Assembly: GCF_021412585.1 (NCBI RefSeq)
Contig: NZ_JAKCMI010000009.1
Location: 62,001-126,000, forward strand
DNA: 64,000 nucleotides
Source of the DNA: Halomonas alkalisoli
GTDB taxonomy: Bacteria > Pseudomonadota > Gammaproteobacteria > Pseudomonadales > Halomonadaceae
Reading direction: 5' to 3'
Shown piece after piece: positions 11,452 to 23,525 of this stretch (position 1 is the stretch's first letter; each line of letters begins with the position of its first letter). The notes beneath the pieces were generated by a model, which was given only the letters and a program-made list of their open reading frames with translations, was not told where the DNA came from and did no database searches. A program made the translations under genes and the position numbers.

Positions 11452-11532
11452 CTTGACTCCTTTTCCTTGGTTTATTGCGTATTGCGACAGTTTAACCTGC
11501 GGCATCTGCCGCCGCCGCACGGGTTGCTTGTT

Positions 11533-12597
11533 TCAGCGAACCTCGATCTCCATTTCCGCCATCCGCGACTGGCCGAAGTGGTCGGCAAAGGCAGACGTGG
11601 CCACGCTGGCCCAGCCGCCCTCTTCACGGATCAGCATCAATACCTTGAGATCCTGGTTCCGGGCCAGCGCCAGGCCCTCTTCGTCCCCCAGTACCATCAG
11701 CGCGGTCGCCCAGGCATCCGCCCAGGCGTTGGAAGGGTGCGCCACGGTGACCGATGCCAGACGATGATCGATGGGCCGTCCGGTTCGCGGGTCGAGGGTA
11801 TGCGAGTAGCGCCGCCCCTCCTCCTCGAAGTAGTTGCGATAGTCCCCGGAGGTGGCCACCGAAATCGCCTCCAGCGGCAGGATATGCTGCGCTTCCTGGC
11901 GATCGTCCAGTGGCGCCTCGATACCGATGCGCCAGGGCTGGCTCTCGGCATCACGGTAGCCGCGCACGATCAGGTCGCCGCCGAGGTTGACCAGGTAGTG
12001 CTCGACGCCCTGCCCATCCAGGTAGGACGCCACCCGGTCCGTACCATGCCCCTTGGCCACCCCACCGAGATCGACGAAGACATCACTCATACGCCGGGCC
12101 TGCAGTGCATTCTCGTCGATCTCGATACTGTCCATCCCCACTTCGGCCAGGCGTTCACTCAGCGTGTCATCATCCGGTATCTCCCGGGGACGCGCCTCCG
12201 AGCCGAAGCTCCACAGGTTGACTATCCCGCCAATGGTCACGTCGAAGGCCCCGTTGCTCGCCTCGGCCACCGATGAACTGATCGCCAGTACCTCGATCAG
12301 TTCATCGGAGAGCGGCTGCCACTCCCCCACCGGCGACTGATTGAAGGCCATCAGCTCCGAATCCTCGCGGTAGATCGACATGACGGCATCCACGTCCTCG
12401 AGCACCTCGACCAATCCCTCCTCGAGCCGCTGCGCCTCTCCCTGGGTCAGGGAGTCGGCAATGGTGACCTGATAGAAGGAGCCGAAGATGGCGCCTTCGA
12501 GGAGTACCGGCGACTCCAGCGGACGATCGCTTTCCGAGCAGCCCACCAGCAGCAACAGCAGCGCCGCAGAGGCAAGAAGAGGGGGAAGTCGACGCAT
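11533..12597 (-). CDS. apbE: FAD:protein FMN transferase (ApbE family lipoprotein)
   Basis: 354-residue periplasmic lipoprotein that covalently attaches FMN to Thr residues of flavoproteins such as the Na+-translocating NQR and RNF complexes. Start set at 12595-12597 (MRRLPPLLAS) because it leads straight into a lipoprotein signal with lipobox LLVGC; the frame is open 20 codons further up. The FMN-transferase motif is visible as DLGGVAKGHGTDRV, and an earlier GAIFGSFYQVTI marks the domain start. It lies 81 bases upstream of glmU on the same strand and 44 bases downstream of uppP. Confidence 0.9.
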   Translation of the reverse strand: MRRLPPLLASAALLLLLVGCSESDRPLESPVLLEGAIFGSFYQVTIADSLTQGEAQRLEEGLVEVLEDVDAVMSIYREDSELMAFNQSPVGEWQPLSDELIEVLAISSSVAEASNGAFDVTIGGIVNLWSFGSEARPREIPDDDTLSERLAEVGMDSIEIDENALQARRMSDVFVDLGGVAKGHGTDRVASYLDGQGVEHYLVNLGGDLIVRGYRDAESQPWRIGIEAPLDDRQEAQHILPLEAISVATSGDYRNYFEEEGRRYSHTLDPRTGRPIDHRLASVTVAHPSNAWADAWATALMVLGDEEGLALARNQDLKVLMLIREEGGWASVATSAFADHFGQSRMAEMEIEVR

Positions 12598-12641
12598 GAT
12601 GATGAAGCTCTCCTCGAGAACAGCAGGGTTTCGCCTTGCGG

Positions 12642-13439
12642 CTACCAGAAGATCCATAGCAGCCAGAGGCCCAGAACGATGCGATAGACCACAAAGGGCT
12701 GCATGCCGATCCGTTTGATGAACGCCAGAAAGTAGTGAATGCAGACATAGGCGCTGATACCGGATATTACCGCTCCCACCAGCAATGCAGAAACCGCGAT
12801 CGGCTCGGGGTCCCGGATCAGTTCGCTGATCTCCAGGCCTCCGGCCAGCACGATCACCGGAATCGACATCAGGAAGGAGAAGCGTGCCGCACCCTCCCGG
12901 CTCATCCCCAGCAGCAGGGCCGCGGTAATGGTGATACCCGAGCGTGAGGTGCCGGGAATCAGCGCCAGCGCCTGGGCCCCGCCTATCAGGAGCGCATCCT
13001 TCAGCGTGAGTTGGTACTCACTTCGCCCGGAGCGCCGCTGCCAGTCAGCATAACCCAGCAGAAGACCGAAGCCGATCAGGCTCATGCCGATCACCAGCGG
13101 TGAACGCATCACGGTTTCGATGGGTGTCTTGAAAATCAGGGCGGCAAGCCCGACGGGGAAGGTGGCCAGCAGCACCCAGCCGGCCAGGCGCCCATCCGCA
13201 TCCATGCCACGGCCGCGAACGTAGCTCATCAGGCTGTCGCCCATACGCACCAGGTCATGGCGGAAATAGACCACCACCGCCGACAGGCTGCCGATATGCA
13301 GGGCCACATCGAAGGCCAGCCCCTGATCCTCCCACTGGGTCAGCACGGGTACCAGAACCAGGTGGGCGGAGCTGGAGATCGGCAGGAACTCGGTCAATCC
13401 CTGAACGAGGGCAAGTATCGCGACCTGAAGCCAATCCAT
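12642..13439 (-). CDS. uppP: Undecaprenyl-diphosphate phosphatase UppP (BacA)
   Basis: 265-residue polytopic membrane enzyme that recycles undecaprenyl diphosphate. Both signature motifs are present: LPISSSAHLVLV near the N-terminus and PGTSRSGITI in the centre. Start chosen at the ATG at 13437-13439 (MDWLQVAILALVQGLTEF), where homologues begin; an open 37-codon extension upstream has no signal. Overexpression of the family gives bacitracin resistance. The gene is followed by apbE and lies divergent from a 37-residue membrane protein gene. Confidence 0.95.
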   Translation of the reverse strand: MDWLQVAILALVQGLTEFLPISSSAHLVLVPVLTQWEDQGLAFDVALHIGSLSAVVVYFRHDLVRMGDSLMSYVRGRGMDADGRLAGWVLLATFPVGLAALIFKTPIETVMRSPLVIGMSLIGFGLLLGYADWQRRSGRSEYQLTLKDALLIGGAQALALIPGTSRSGITITAALLLGMSREGAARFSFLMSIPVIVLAGGLEISELIRDPEPIAVSALLVGAVISGISAYVCIHYFLAFIKRIGMQPFVVYRIVLGLWLLWIFW

Positions 13440-13601
13440 GTGGCAGTCTCCTGACTGGAGCGTCGTAAGCAGCGGCGGTTGAACCCGCCAGACGCAGGGA
13501 TGAAACGCTCCAGAGGATACACGCCCGATCGGCGGTTGACACGCCCCCACTGCTCCGGGAGGCTATGCTTCCCCCCGCTAGTCACTTTCGAAGGAGACCC
13601 C

Positions 13602-13715
13602 ATGGCCGCAGAGATGATCAAGCCTGCCGTCCTGCTCATCGCCATTCCCTTCTCCATTCTGCTGTCGGTCATCCTGGTCGTGGTGATTCGCTCATGGCTC
13701 AAGAACAGGGAGTGA
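13602..13715 (+). CDS. Small single-pass membrane protein, unknown function
   Basis: 37-residue peptide starting MAAEMIKPAVLLIAIPF, with one hydrophobic helix of about 20 residues (AVLLIAIPFSILLSVILVVVI) followed by a basic tail RSWLKNRE. A strong ribosome-binding site (AAGGAGA at 13591-13597) stands five bases before the ATG at 13602, which is the main reason to believe it. The cytoplasmic side is probably the basic C-terminus. It lies between divergent uppP and convergent mgtE. I do not recognise a family. Confidence 0.6.
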   Translation: MAAEMIKPAVLLIAIPFSILLSVILVVVIRSWLKNRE

Positions 13716-13776
13716 CGACCGGCACCGTACCAGGGCGAACCGTGACACTTTCAAGGGTCCGACAGCCAAGCAGCGA

Positions 13777-15150
13777 TCAAAGTCCCGTCAGTATCGCCGT
13801 GGCGATGCTGAAATAGATCACCACGCCGCAGGCATCGATGACAGTCGTCACCAGCGGCGCCGAGGCGGTGGCCGGGTCCCAGCCCACCCGGTTGAGCACG
13901 AACGGCAGGCACATGCCCAGGAGGCTGCCGAACAGCACGATGGTCACCATGCTCATGGCCACCACCATGGCCACCGCCTCGCCGCCGCGCATCACCCCGA
14001 TGGGGGCCACGGCAAGCGCCATGGTCAGGCCCAGCGCTCCCGCCACCAGTAGCTCACGACCGAGCAGCTTGCTCCAGTCCTTGACTCCGACGTCGCCGGT
14101 GGCCATACCGCGCACCATCAGGGTCGCGGCCTGCGCCCCCGCGTTACCGCCACTGCCGATCAATAGCGGCAGGAAGAACACCAGCGCCACCTGAGCGGCG
14201 ATGGTGTCCTCGAAGTAGGCGATGCCGGCACCGGAGAAGAGGTTGGCAAAGACCAGCAGTACCAGCCAGGTCACCCGCTTGCGATAGAGGCTCCAGATCG
14301 GCACCCGGCTGACGCCGTCCTCGAGCTGGCCGATGGACATCCCCTTGTGGAAATCCTCGGTGGCCTCGGACTCCGCCACGTCCATGGCGTCATCGTGGGT
14401 GACGATGCCCACCAGCCGCTCATCGTGGTCGGTGACCGGCATGGCCAGCAGGTCATAACGGGATATCAGGCGGGCGACCTCTTCCTGCTCCTCGTCCACC
14501 GAGATGCTGATCACATCCTTGATCATCAGGTCGTCGACCTGGGCCCCGGGCCTGGCCACCATCAGCTGACGCAGCGACATGGTGCCCGCCAGCCGGCCAT
14601 CTCCGTCGATGATATAGAGCTGATAGACGGTCTCGGCGTCCGGTGCGGTCTGCCGCACCCGCATCATCGCCTGGGACACCGTCATGCCGCTGGGGATCGC
14701 GACATAATCCGAGGTCATGATCGCCCCGGCGGTGCCCTCTTCGTAGCTCGCCAGTCGCTTGAGGTCCTCGCGTTCCTGGCGTGCCATCCGACGCAGCAGC
14801 GTCTCGCGACGATCCTCGCCCAGCAGGTTGAACAGGTCGGCACGCTCATCCGACCCCATCTCCTCGAGAATCAACAGCAGCATGTCGTCGGAGATCGCCT
14901 CGGCGATCTCCAACTGCTCGTCGCCCGGCAGGTAGCCGAGCACATTGGCTCGACGCTCGATCGGAAGACAGTCCAGCAATCCCAGCACGAGGGGAAGGCC
15001 ATCCTCCTCCTCGACGATATCCTCCAGGATCTCCGCCAGGTCGGCGGCACGCAGCTCGGGCAGCAGCTCATCGAGATGCTCCCTTTGCTCATCCTGCAGT
15101 GCCTCCAAAAGCGTATCTTTCTGTTCCTGAAGAGTTTCGTTCAGTGACAT
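13777..15150 (-). CDS. mgtE: Magnesium transporter MgtE
   Basis: Mg2+ channel of the inner membrane. 457 residues with an N-terminal helical superhelix domain rich in acidic residues, two CBS domains (about 135-260) that sense intracellular Mg2+, and a five-helix membrane domain (about 285-457) containing LPLLIGSGGNAGAQAATLMVRG. Two ATGs lie six bases apart; AGGAG abuts the upstream one and is six bases from the second (15148-15150, MSLNETLQEQ), so the second is preferred. Monocistronic, with the ATP synthase terminator about 110 bases upstream. Confidence 0.95.
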   Translation of the reverse strand: MSLNETLQEQKDTLLEALQDEQREHLDELLPELRAADLAEILEDIVEEEDGLPLVLGLLDCLPIERRANVLGYLPGDEQLEIAEAISDDMLLLILEEMGSDERADLFNLLGEDRRETLLRRMARQEREDLKRLASYEEGTAGAIMTSDYVAIPSGMTVSQAMMRVRQTAPDAETVYQLYIIDGDGRLAGTMSLRQLMVARPGAQVDDLMIKDVISISVDEEQEEVARLISRYDLLAMPVTDHDERLVGIVTHDDAMDVAESEATEDFHKGMSIGQLEDGVSRVPIWSLYRKRVTWLVLLVFANLFSGAGIAYFEDTIAAQVALVFFLPLLIGSGGNAGAQAATLMVRGMATGDVGVKDWSKLLGRELLVAGALGLTMALAVAPIGVMRGGEAVAMVVAMSMVTIVLFGSLLGMCLPFVLNRVGWDPATASAPLVTTVIDACGVVIYFSIATAILTGL

Positions 15151-15257
15151 GGGCATCTCCTGGCGCCGCCACGAAAGTCGATGACTTTCACCAGCTCGGG
15201 GCGGATGAGGACGTTTCGGGAGCGACCCGAGGCATGGGCGACATCATAGCAGAGACG

Positions 15258-15292
15258 AAAACGCCCCTCGAACAGTGTTCGAGGGGCGTTTT
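15258..15292. terminator. Terminator of the ATP synthase operon
   Basis: Perfect 16-bp inverted repeat AAAACGCCCCTCGAAC / GTTCGAGGGGCGTTTT with a three-base loop, 19 bases past the atpC stop. It ends in T-tracts in both directions, so it can work bidirectionally. Confidence 0.9.
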
Positions 15293-15310
15293 ACACGGTA
15301 AGGGCCCGGT

Positions 15311-15739
15311 TCAGCCCTTGCCGGCCTTCTTGCGCAGCTGCTGGATGGTACGCAGCTGTGCCACGGCTTCCGCGAGTTCGGCCGCGGCACGGCTGTAATC
15401 CAGCTCCGACGACTTGTCGTTGAACGCCTTCAGCGCATGCTGACGGGCTTCCTCGGCGGCGGCCTCATCGAGGTCGCCGGCCCGTGAAGCCGCATCGGCG
15501 AGGATGGTGACCACGTCCGGCTGCACTTCCAGGAAGCCGCCGGAGACGTAGAAGTTCTCTTCTGCGCCGCCGTCGTGGATCACCCGAATCGGACCTGGCT
15601 GAAGCTCGGTCAGCAGCGGGGCGTGCCCGGGCAGTATGCCCAGGTCGCCCATCATGCCGGAAGCGACGAGCTGCTCGATGTCACCCGAGAAGATCGCCTC
15701 TTCGGCGCTGACGATGTTGCACTTGAAGCTGTTCGCCAT
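15311..15739 (-). CDS. atpC: ATP synthase F1 subunit epsilon
   Basis: 142-residue central-stalk subunit that couples rotation and inhibits ATP hydrolysis. Typical opening ([24 protein letters not shown]) and beta-sandwich [19 protein letters not shown], followed by the two-helix C-terminal domain. Last gene of the atp operon, 25 bases after atpD. Confidence 0.97.
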   Translation of the reverse strand: MANSFKCNIVSAEEAIFSGDIEQLVASGMMGDLGILPGHAPLLTELQPGPIRVIHDGGAEENFYVSGGFLEVQPDVVTILADAASRAGDLDEAAAEEARQHALKAFNDKSSELDYSRAAAELAEAVAQLRTIQQLRKKAGKG

Positions 15740-15764
15740 AGCGAAGTCCCCCTGGTGGACGGCC

Positions 15765-17189
<1,425 letters not shown>

Positions 17190-17205
17190 CTACCCTCCCC
17201 TGGCG

Positions 17206-18087
17206 CTATACGGCGGCGGCGCCACCGACGATCTCGGAGATTTCCTGGGTGATGGCGGCCTGGCGGGCCTTGTTGTACACCATCTCCAGGTCGTCGATCA
17301 GACCGCCGGCGTTGTCAGTGGCGCTCTTCATCGCGATCATTCGCGCTGCCTGTTCGCAGGCGCCATTCTCGACCACCGACTGATAGACCTGCGATTCGAT
17401 GAAACGAACCAGCAGACTATCGAGCAGCGCCTTGGCATCCGGCTCATACAGGTAGTCCCAGCTACCGGGACGCTTGTGTTCATCGTGATCCGTATCCGTT
17501 CCCATATCGGGAGACAGGGGCAATATCTGCCTGACCACCGGCTTCTGCGTCATGGTGTTGACGAACTCGTTGTACACCACGAACAGCCGATCCAGGCGCC
17601 CCTCGTCATACGCATCCAGCATGACCTTGACGCTACCGATCAGATCCTCGACCTCGGGCGACTCGCCCAGCCCGCTCTTCGCCGCCACCAGGTTGCCCCC
17701 GTAGCTCTTGAAGAAGCCGCTGGCCTTGCTGCCCAGGGCGCAGAAATCGAGCTCTGCGCCCTTGTCGCGCCATGCCTTGGCATCCCTGAGCACGGCCTTG
17801 AACAGGTTGACGTTCAGGCCGCCGCACAGGCCGCGGTCGGTGGATACCACGATATAGCCGACCCGCTTCGCGTCACGCTCGATCATGTAGTCGTGGCGGT
17901 ACTCGGGGTTGGCGTCGGCAATATGGCTCACGACGTTGCGGATCTGACGGGCATAGGGCTGACTGGCCCTCATCAGATCTTGTGCCTTACGCATCTTCGA
18001 TGCAGCCACCATTTCCATGGCGCTGGTGATCTTCTGCGTATTCTTGATGCTCCCGATCTGGGTGCGTATCTCTTTTGCAGCTGCCAT
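17206..18087 (-). CDS. atpG: ATP synthase F1 subunit gamma
   Basis: 293-residue rotor shaft. N-terminal coiled-coil helix ([20 protein letters not shown]) and C-terminal helix with the typical [21 protein letters not shown] run are present, with [11 protein letters not shown] in the middle. 70 bases after atpA and 64 before atpD. Confidence 0.97.
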   Translation of the reverse strand: MAAAKEIRTQIGSIKNTQKITSAMEMVAASKMRKAQDLMRASQPYARQIRNVVSHIADANPEYRHDYMIERDAKRVGYIVVSTDRGLCGGLNVNLFKAVLRDAKAWRDKGAELDFCALGSKASGFFKSYGGNLVAAKSGLGESPEVEDLIGSVKVMLDAYDEGRLDRLFVVYNEFVNTMTQKPVVRQILPLSPDMGTDTDHDEHKRPGSWDYLYEPDAKALLDSLLVRFIESQVYQSVVENGACEQAARMIAMKSATDNAGGLIDDLEMVYNKARQAAITQEISEIVGGAAAV

Positions 18088-18157
18088 AGCGATCTACCTC
18101 GTTCTTGACCCTCAGAAGATGTCCAGGGCCCACCCGCTGGGGGTGGGCCGGCGGCAT

Positions 18158-19702
18158 TTACCAGCTCTGAGTGGCCTTGAACTTCTCGAGACCCGACTTC
18201 AAGCTTTCCTGGATCTCTTTGCTGTAGTCGCCGGTCTGGTTGATCTGATCGAGCAGCTCGGCATGTTCGGACTTCATGTAGTCGTGCAGGGCACGCTCGA
18301 AGTCCAGCACCTTGCTGACGTCCACGTCATCCAGGAAGCCTTCGTTGGCGGCGTACAGGGACACCCCCATCTCGGCCACGGACAGCGGCGAATACTGCTT
18401 CTGCTTCATCAGCTCGGTGACGCGCTGACCATGCTCCAGCTGCTTGCGGGTCGCTTCGTCCAGATCGGAGGCGAACTGCGAGAACGCCGCCAGCTCGCGA
18501 TACTGGGCCAGTGCCAGACGCACACCGCCACCCAGCTTCTTGATGATCTTGGTCTGGGCCGCGCCACCCACCCGCGATACCGACAGACCGGCGTTGATGG
18601 CCGGGCGGACACCCGCGTTGAACAGGTCGGTCTCGAGGAAGATCTGGCCGTCGGTGATCGAGATCACGTTGGTCGGAACGAACGCGGAGACGTCGCCGCC
18701 CTGGGTCTCGATGATCGGCAGTGCGGTCAGCGAACCGGTCTTGCCCTTCACTTCACCGTTGGTGAACTTCTCGACGTACTCGACGTTGACGCGAGCGGCA
18801 CGCTCGAGCAGGCGCGAGTGGAGATAGAAGACGTCACCCGGGTAGGCTTCACGGCCCGGCGGTCGACGCAGCAGCAGGGATACCTGACGGTAGGCCCAGG
18901 CCTGCTTGGTCAGATCGTCATAGACGATCAGGGCGTCCTGGCCGCGGTCGCGGAAGTACTCGCCCATGGTGCAACCCGCATAGGGGGCCAGGAACTGCAT
19001 CGGGGCCGGATCGGCGGCGCCGGCGGCGACCACGATGGTGTGCTCCATGGCACCGTGCTCTTCGAGCTTGCGCACCACGTTGGCAATGGTCGACTGCTTC
19101 TGACCGATGGCGACGTAGATACAGGTGACGCCCTTGCCCTTCTGGTTGATGATGGCGTCGACGGCGATGGCCGACTTGCCGATCTGGCGGTCGCCGATGA
19201 TCAGCTCACGCTGACCGCGACCGATCGGCACCATGGCGTCGATCGACTTGAGACCGGTCTGGATCGGCTCATCGACGGACTGACGGGTGATGACGCCCGG
19301 GGCGACCTTTTCCACCGCGTCGGTCATCTTGGCGTCGATGTCGCCCTTGCCGTCGATGGGGTTGCCCAGCGGGTCGACCACGCGGCCGACCAGTTCGGGG
19401 CCCACCGGCACCTCGAGGATACGACCGGTACAGCTGGCGGTCATGCCCTCTTCCAGCTGCAGGTAGTCACCCAGTACCACGGCGCCCACGGAGTCACGCT
19501 CCAGGTTGAGCACCATGCCGAAGATGTTGCCGGGGAATTCGATCATTTCACCGAACATCGCATCTTCGAGGCCGTGAATCTTCACGATGCCGTCGGAGAC
19601 GCTGACGATGGTGCCCTGGTTACGGGCTTCGGATGCGACATCCAGCTTTTCGATACGCTGCTTGATGATGTCGCTGATCTCGGAAGGATTCAGTTGCTGC
19701 AT
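18158..19702 (-). CDS. atpA: ATP synthase F1 subunit alpha
   Basis: Non-catalytic nucleotide-binding subunit, 514 residues. P-loop is GDRQIGKS, a conservative variant of GDRQTGKT. Other landmarks are [11 protein letters not shown] near the N-terminus, the conserved [20 protein letters not shown] and the arginine-finger region [11 protein letters not shown]. Confidence 0.98.
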   Translation of the reverse strand: MQQLNPSEISDIIKQRIEKLDVASEARNQGTIVSVSDGIVKIHGLEDAMFGEMIEFPGNIFGMVLNLERDSVGAVVLGDYLQLEEGMTASCTGRILEVPVGPELVGRVVDPLGNPIDGKGDIDAKMTDAVEKVAPGVITRQSVDEPIQTGLKSIDAMVPIGRGQRELIIGDRQIGKSAIAVDAIINQKGKGVTCIYVAIGQKQSTIANVVRKLEEHGAMEHTIVVAAGAADPAPMQFLAPYAGCTMGEYFRDRGQDALIVYDDLTKQAWAYRQVSLLLRRPPGREAYPGDVFYLHSRLLERAARVNVEYVEKFTNGEVKGKTGSLTALPIIETQGGDVSAFVPTNVISITDGQIFLETDLFNAGVRPAINAGLSVSRVGGAAQTKIIKKLGGGVRLALAQYRELAAFSQFASDLDEATRKQLEHGQRVTELMKQKQYSPLSVAEMGVSLYAANEGFLDDVDVSKVLDFERALHDYMKSEHAELLDQINQTGDYSKEIQESLKSGLEKFKATQSW

Positions 19703-19718
19703 GCCATGTCCCTCAGAC

Positions 19719-20255
19719 TCAGGCGATAAGGGCTTCGGAGAGGCGATTCAGTCGACCGCGCACCGACCCGTCGATGACGGTATCGCCGGCGCGCAGGACG
19801 ACGCCTCCGAGAAGCTTCGGATCCACCTGAGTGGTAATGGAGATTTCGCGATTCAGCCGCTTCTTGAGCGCGCCGGCGAGCTTGTTCTGCTGCTTGTCGT
19901 CGAGCGCATAGGCCGTGACCACGGTGACGTCGATGCGCTTCTCGTGGTCGGCGCGCAGGCGCTCGAATTGCTCGGCGATGGCACCCAAGGCCGATAGCCG
20001 CCCCTTGTCACCCAGGGCTTCGAGGAAGCGACGACCAGCATCGTCCACGCTGATGTCGGCGACCTCGATCACCATCTCGACCTTGCGGTCGGTGGCAATC
20101 TTGGGGCTCGCGATCAATTTCTGAGCATCACGCTCCGCGACGACCTGGCCCAGCTTGACCAGCATGTCGGACCAGGCTTCAAGCGCCTTGTGGTCCCGCG
20201 CATACTCGAACGCGGCATTGGCGTAGGGTCGTGCGACAGTAGACGTTTCCGCCAT
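19719..20255 (-). CDS. atpH: ATP synthase F1 subunit delta
   Basis: 178-residue peripheral-stalk protein linking F1 to subunit b. Family landmarks are the opening [13 protein letters not shown] and the C-terminal [21 protein letters not shown]. It lies 12 bases after atpF and 16 before atpA. Confidence 0.96.
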   Translation of the reverse strand: MAETSTVARPYANAAFEYARDHKALEAWSDMLVKLGQVVAERDAQKLIASPKIATDRKVEMVIEVADISVDDAGRRFLEALGDKGRLSALGAIAEQFERLRADHEKRIDVTVVTAYALDDKQQNKLAGALKKRLNREISITTQVDPKLLGGVVLRAGDTVIDGSVRGRLNRLSEALIA

Positions 20256-20267
20256 GGGTCACCTCCT

Positions 20268-20738
20268 TCACAGTTCGGCAGCAAGCTTGTCTAGCAGCTT
20301 GCGGTGTGCCTTCTCGTCGATGGAGGCTTCCAGAACACGCTCGGCACCGACAATGGCCAACGAGGCCACCTGGGCGCGAAGCTCTTCCTTGGCGCGATTG
20401 ATTTCCTGATTGATCTCGGCACGGGCTCCGGCCACCAGGCGCTCGCCTTCGGCGCGGGCCTGCTCGCGGGCCTCCTCGATCATCTGGCTGGAACGCTTGT
20501 TCGCCTGATCGAGAATCTGAGAGGCCTGCTCCTTGCTCTCGCGCAGCGTCTGAGCTGCCTGCTCCTGAGCAAGCTCGAGGTCGCGAGACGCCCGGCTGGC
20601 TGCGTCGAGGCCATCGGCAATCTTCTTCTGGCGCTCATGAAGCGCAGTGCTGATCGGCGGCCATACGTACTTGATGCAGAACCAGACAAAGATCGCAAAG
20701 GCGATCGTTTGCCCGATAAGCGTCATGTTGATATTCAC
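20268..20738 (-). CDS. atpF: ATP synthase F0 subunit b
   Basis: 156-residue peripheral-stalk subunit: one N-terminal membrane helix ([20 protein letters not shown]) followed by a long Ala/Glu/Arg-rich coiled coil to the end. Length and layout match the E. coli subunit. Confidence 0.96.
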   Translation of the reverse strand: MNINMTLIGQTIAFAIFVWFCIKYVWPPISTALHERQKKIADGLDAASRASRDLELAQEQAAQTLRESKEQASQILDQANKRSSQMIEEAREQARAEGERLVAGARAEINQEINRAKEELRAQVASLAIVGAERVLEASIDEKAHRKLLDKLAAEL

Positions 20739-20811
20739 GGGTATGTACCTCTGACGGGTTCGTGGCGACCGGATAGAAGCGAACCGAGCGCCTCAGCGCT
20801 CGGTGCTGTCA

Positions 20812-21039
20812 TTAACCGGCAACGACGAAGATCAGGTACATCGCGATACCAACACCGATCATCGGCACGGCGTCGAGCAGGCCAGCCATGATGAAGGTAC
20901 GGGTCTGCAGCTGGTCGCCAAGCTCAGGCTGACGCGCGGTGGACTCGAGCAGTTTGCCGCCCAGCAGGGCGAAGCCAATGCCGGTTGCCAGGGCGCTGAC
21001 GCTGATGATGATGGCGGCGGCAAGGTAGACGATTTCCAT
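20812..21039 (-). CDS. atpE: ATP synthase F0 subunit c
   Basis: 75-residue hairpin of two membrane helices joined by the RQPEL loop. The ion-carrying carboxylate is Asp56 ([17 protein letters not shown]), and the Gln/Glu/Ser pattern of Na+-binding rings is absent, so the ring is predicted to use protons even though the host appears halophilic. Confidence 0.96.
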   Translation of the reverse strand: MEIVYLAAAIIISVSALATGIGFALLGGKLLESTARQPELGDQLQTRTFIMAGLLDAVPMIGVGIAMYLIFVVAG

Positions 21040-21104
21040 GATATTGCTCCTAGTTTTACGTTGAGGTCAGGTTTCAAGTTACCGCGTTTGCAAAATTGCT
21101 TGGC

Positions 21105-21944
<840 letters not shown>

Positions 21945-22349
21945 TCAGGTTCGGTGGGTCGGCCGGTCACGCAAGAGCCAGGGTGTGAGCCAGTGCATGA
22001 GTTGAGCCGCCACATATGCGACAAAGAAAAAAGCCGGGTTTGAGGGGGGCACTGTGACGAAGACAATCACGAACAGTGCTACCGTCAAACCGAACTTGCC
22101 CATCGCTGCCTGATAGAGATTCATCACGCTGACCCGCGGCCGACGGCCATCCCGTATGCGCAAGCCACGCCAGACGAAATAGAGCGTGGGCACCAGGCTG
22201 ACCGCGCCACCAAGCAGGGCAGACAGCACCCCCTCGTGGCCATGCCGCAGGCCGGCCAGCAACGCGACGATCAGGGTGGCCAGACCCTGAGCCAGGAACA
22301 GGCGGGTGAAATCCAGGCGCCGGCGCCTTGTGGCAACGTGTCTGTGCAT
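21945..22349 (-). CDS. atpI: ATP synthase subunit I
   Basis: 134-residue hydrophobic protein with four predicted membrane helices, first in the operon; AtpI assists c-ring assembly and Mg2+ handling and is poorly conserved. Start chosen at the ATG at 22347-22349 (MHRHVATRRRR); the frame is open 21 codons further up. It is placed by position and by VSLVPTLYFVWRGLR and AAQLMHWLTPWLL. Confidence 0.85.
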   Translation of the reverse strand: MHRHVATRRRRLDFTRLFLAQGLATLIVALLAGLRHGHEGVLSALLGGAVSLVPTLYFVWRGLRIRDGRRPRVSVMNLYQAAMGKFGLTVALFVIVFVTVPPSNPAFFFVAYVAAQLMHWLTPWLLRDRPTHRT

Positions 22350-22556
22350 CCTGTCGACATTTCCTGCCCCGCCTTGGCAGGGTTCGGGTGCCGGCTGTAC
22401 CGAGCATGACACTCAGGCAAACAACGGCGGATTATAGGGAAGCGCCTCTGGGCCTTCAACCGAACAACGCTCTTTTGCTGCCGAATGGTGCGACTTTGCG
22501 ACCAAAGGTGCAAGGATTGTCGACACATGCGCTCCGATCTGACGCCATCGCAGCGC

Positions 22557-23471
22557 CTAGCGAATGTGTTCCAGGATGCCGTCGAGCTCATCCAGGCTCG
22601 AATAGCGAATCGTGACCCGACCCTTGCCGCCTCGACCGTGCTGAATCTTGACCGGCGCGCCGAGCACTTCGCCAAGCCGGGTCTCGAGGCGGGCCACGTC
22701 GGGGCTGGTGGCGGCCGCCTCGGGCTTCCTCGGTTCGCCGTTCACCAGGCGCTTGACCAGCGCTTCCGTGTCGCGAACCGTCAGGTCCTTGTTGACCACT
22801 TCGTGGGCGGCCTTGCGCTGCCTGGCACCGGAGAGTGCCAGCAGGGCCCGGGCATGGCCCATGTCCAGGTCGCCGCGTTCGAGCAGGGTCTGCACTTCAG
22901 GATCCAGCGTCAACAGACGCAGCAGGTTGGCCACCTGGGCACGGGAACGACCGACGGCATCCGCGACCTGTTGCTGGGTCAGCTCGAACTCCTCGAGCAG
23001 CCGCTTAAGCGCCATGGCCTCCTCGACGGGGTTGAGATCCTCGCGCTGGATGTTCTCGATCAGGGCCAGGGCCAGGGCCACTTCGTCGGTGACTTCACGG
23101 ATCACCGCCGGAATGGTGTCGAGCTCGGCCAGCTGGGCGGCCCGCCAGCGCCGCTCCCCGGCGATGATCTCGTAGCGCGCCTCGCCGATGGGCCGCACCA
23201 CGATGGGCTGCATCACCCCCTGGGCACGGATCGAGTCGGCCAGCTCTTCCAGCGCCTCGGGCTGGATGTCCCGGCGTGGCTGGTACTTGCCGCGAGACAG
23301 CTGGCCCAGCGGCAGTCGCTCGAGGCGATCCTCGGCAACCACTGCAGGCGGTGCCTCGCCTTCATTGAGGACATCGATCTCGACCTCGGGCAGCTCGAGG
23401 CTCTCGCGGCGGCGGGCACCGGCACCGATCAGGGCATCCAGGCCGCGGCCCAGGGCGCGTTTTCGCGTCAT
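22557..23471 (-). CDS. parB: Chromosome-partitioning protein ParB
   Basis: 304-residue CTPase that loads on parS and spreads to build the origin partition complex. N-terminal GRGLDALIG box, the arginine-patch CTP-binding box GERRWRAAQLA, ENIQREDLNPVEEA, and a helix-turn-helix QQQVADAVGRSRAQVANLLRLL, with a C-terminal dimerisation segment ending RYSSLDELDGIL. Its likely targets are the five parS sites at 57.2-61.3 kb; none was seen beside parAB itself. Confidence 0.97.
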   Translation of the reverse strand: MTRKRALGRGLDALIGAGARRRESLELPEVEIDVLNEGEAPPAVVAEDRLERLPLGQLSRGKYQPRRDIQPEALEELADSIRAQGVMQPIVVRPIGEARYEIIAGERRWRAAQLAELDTIPAVIREVTDEVALALALIENIQREDLNPVEEAMALKRLLEEFELTQQQVADAVGRSRAQVANLLRLLTLDPEVQTLLERGDLDMGHARALLALSGARQRKAAHEVVNKDLTVRDTEALVKRLVNGEPRKPEAAATSPDVARLETRLGEVLGAPVKIQHGRGGKGRVTIRYSSLDELDGILEHIR

Positions 23472-23525
23472 TTATCTTCCCTCATCATCACAACGAGCAT
23501 GTGTCGGCAACGATACGAACCGACG

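Noticed and set aside
20812..21039. Na+-specific ATP synthase c ring, as might be expected in a halophile
   Set aside because: Asp56 and the absence of the Gln/Glu/Ser coordination pattern indicate a proton ring.
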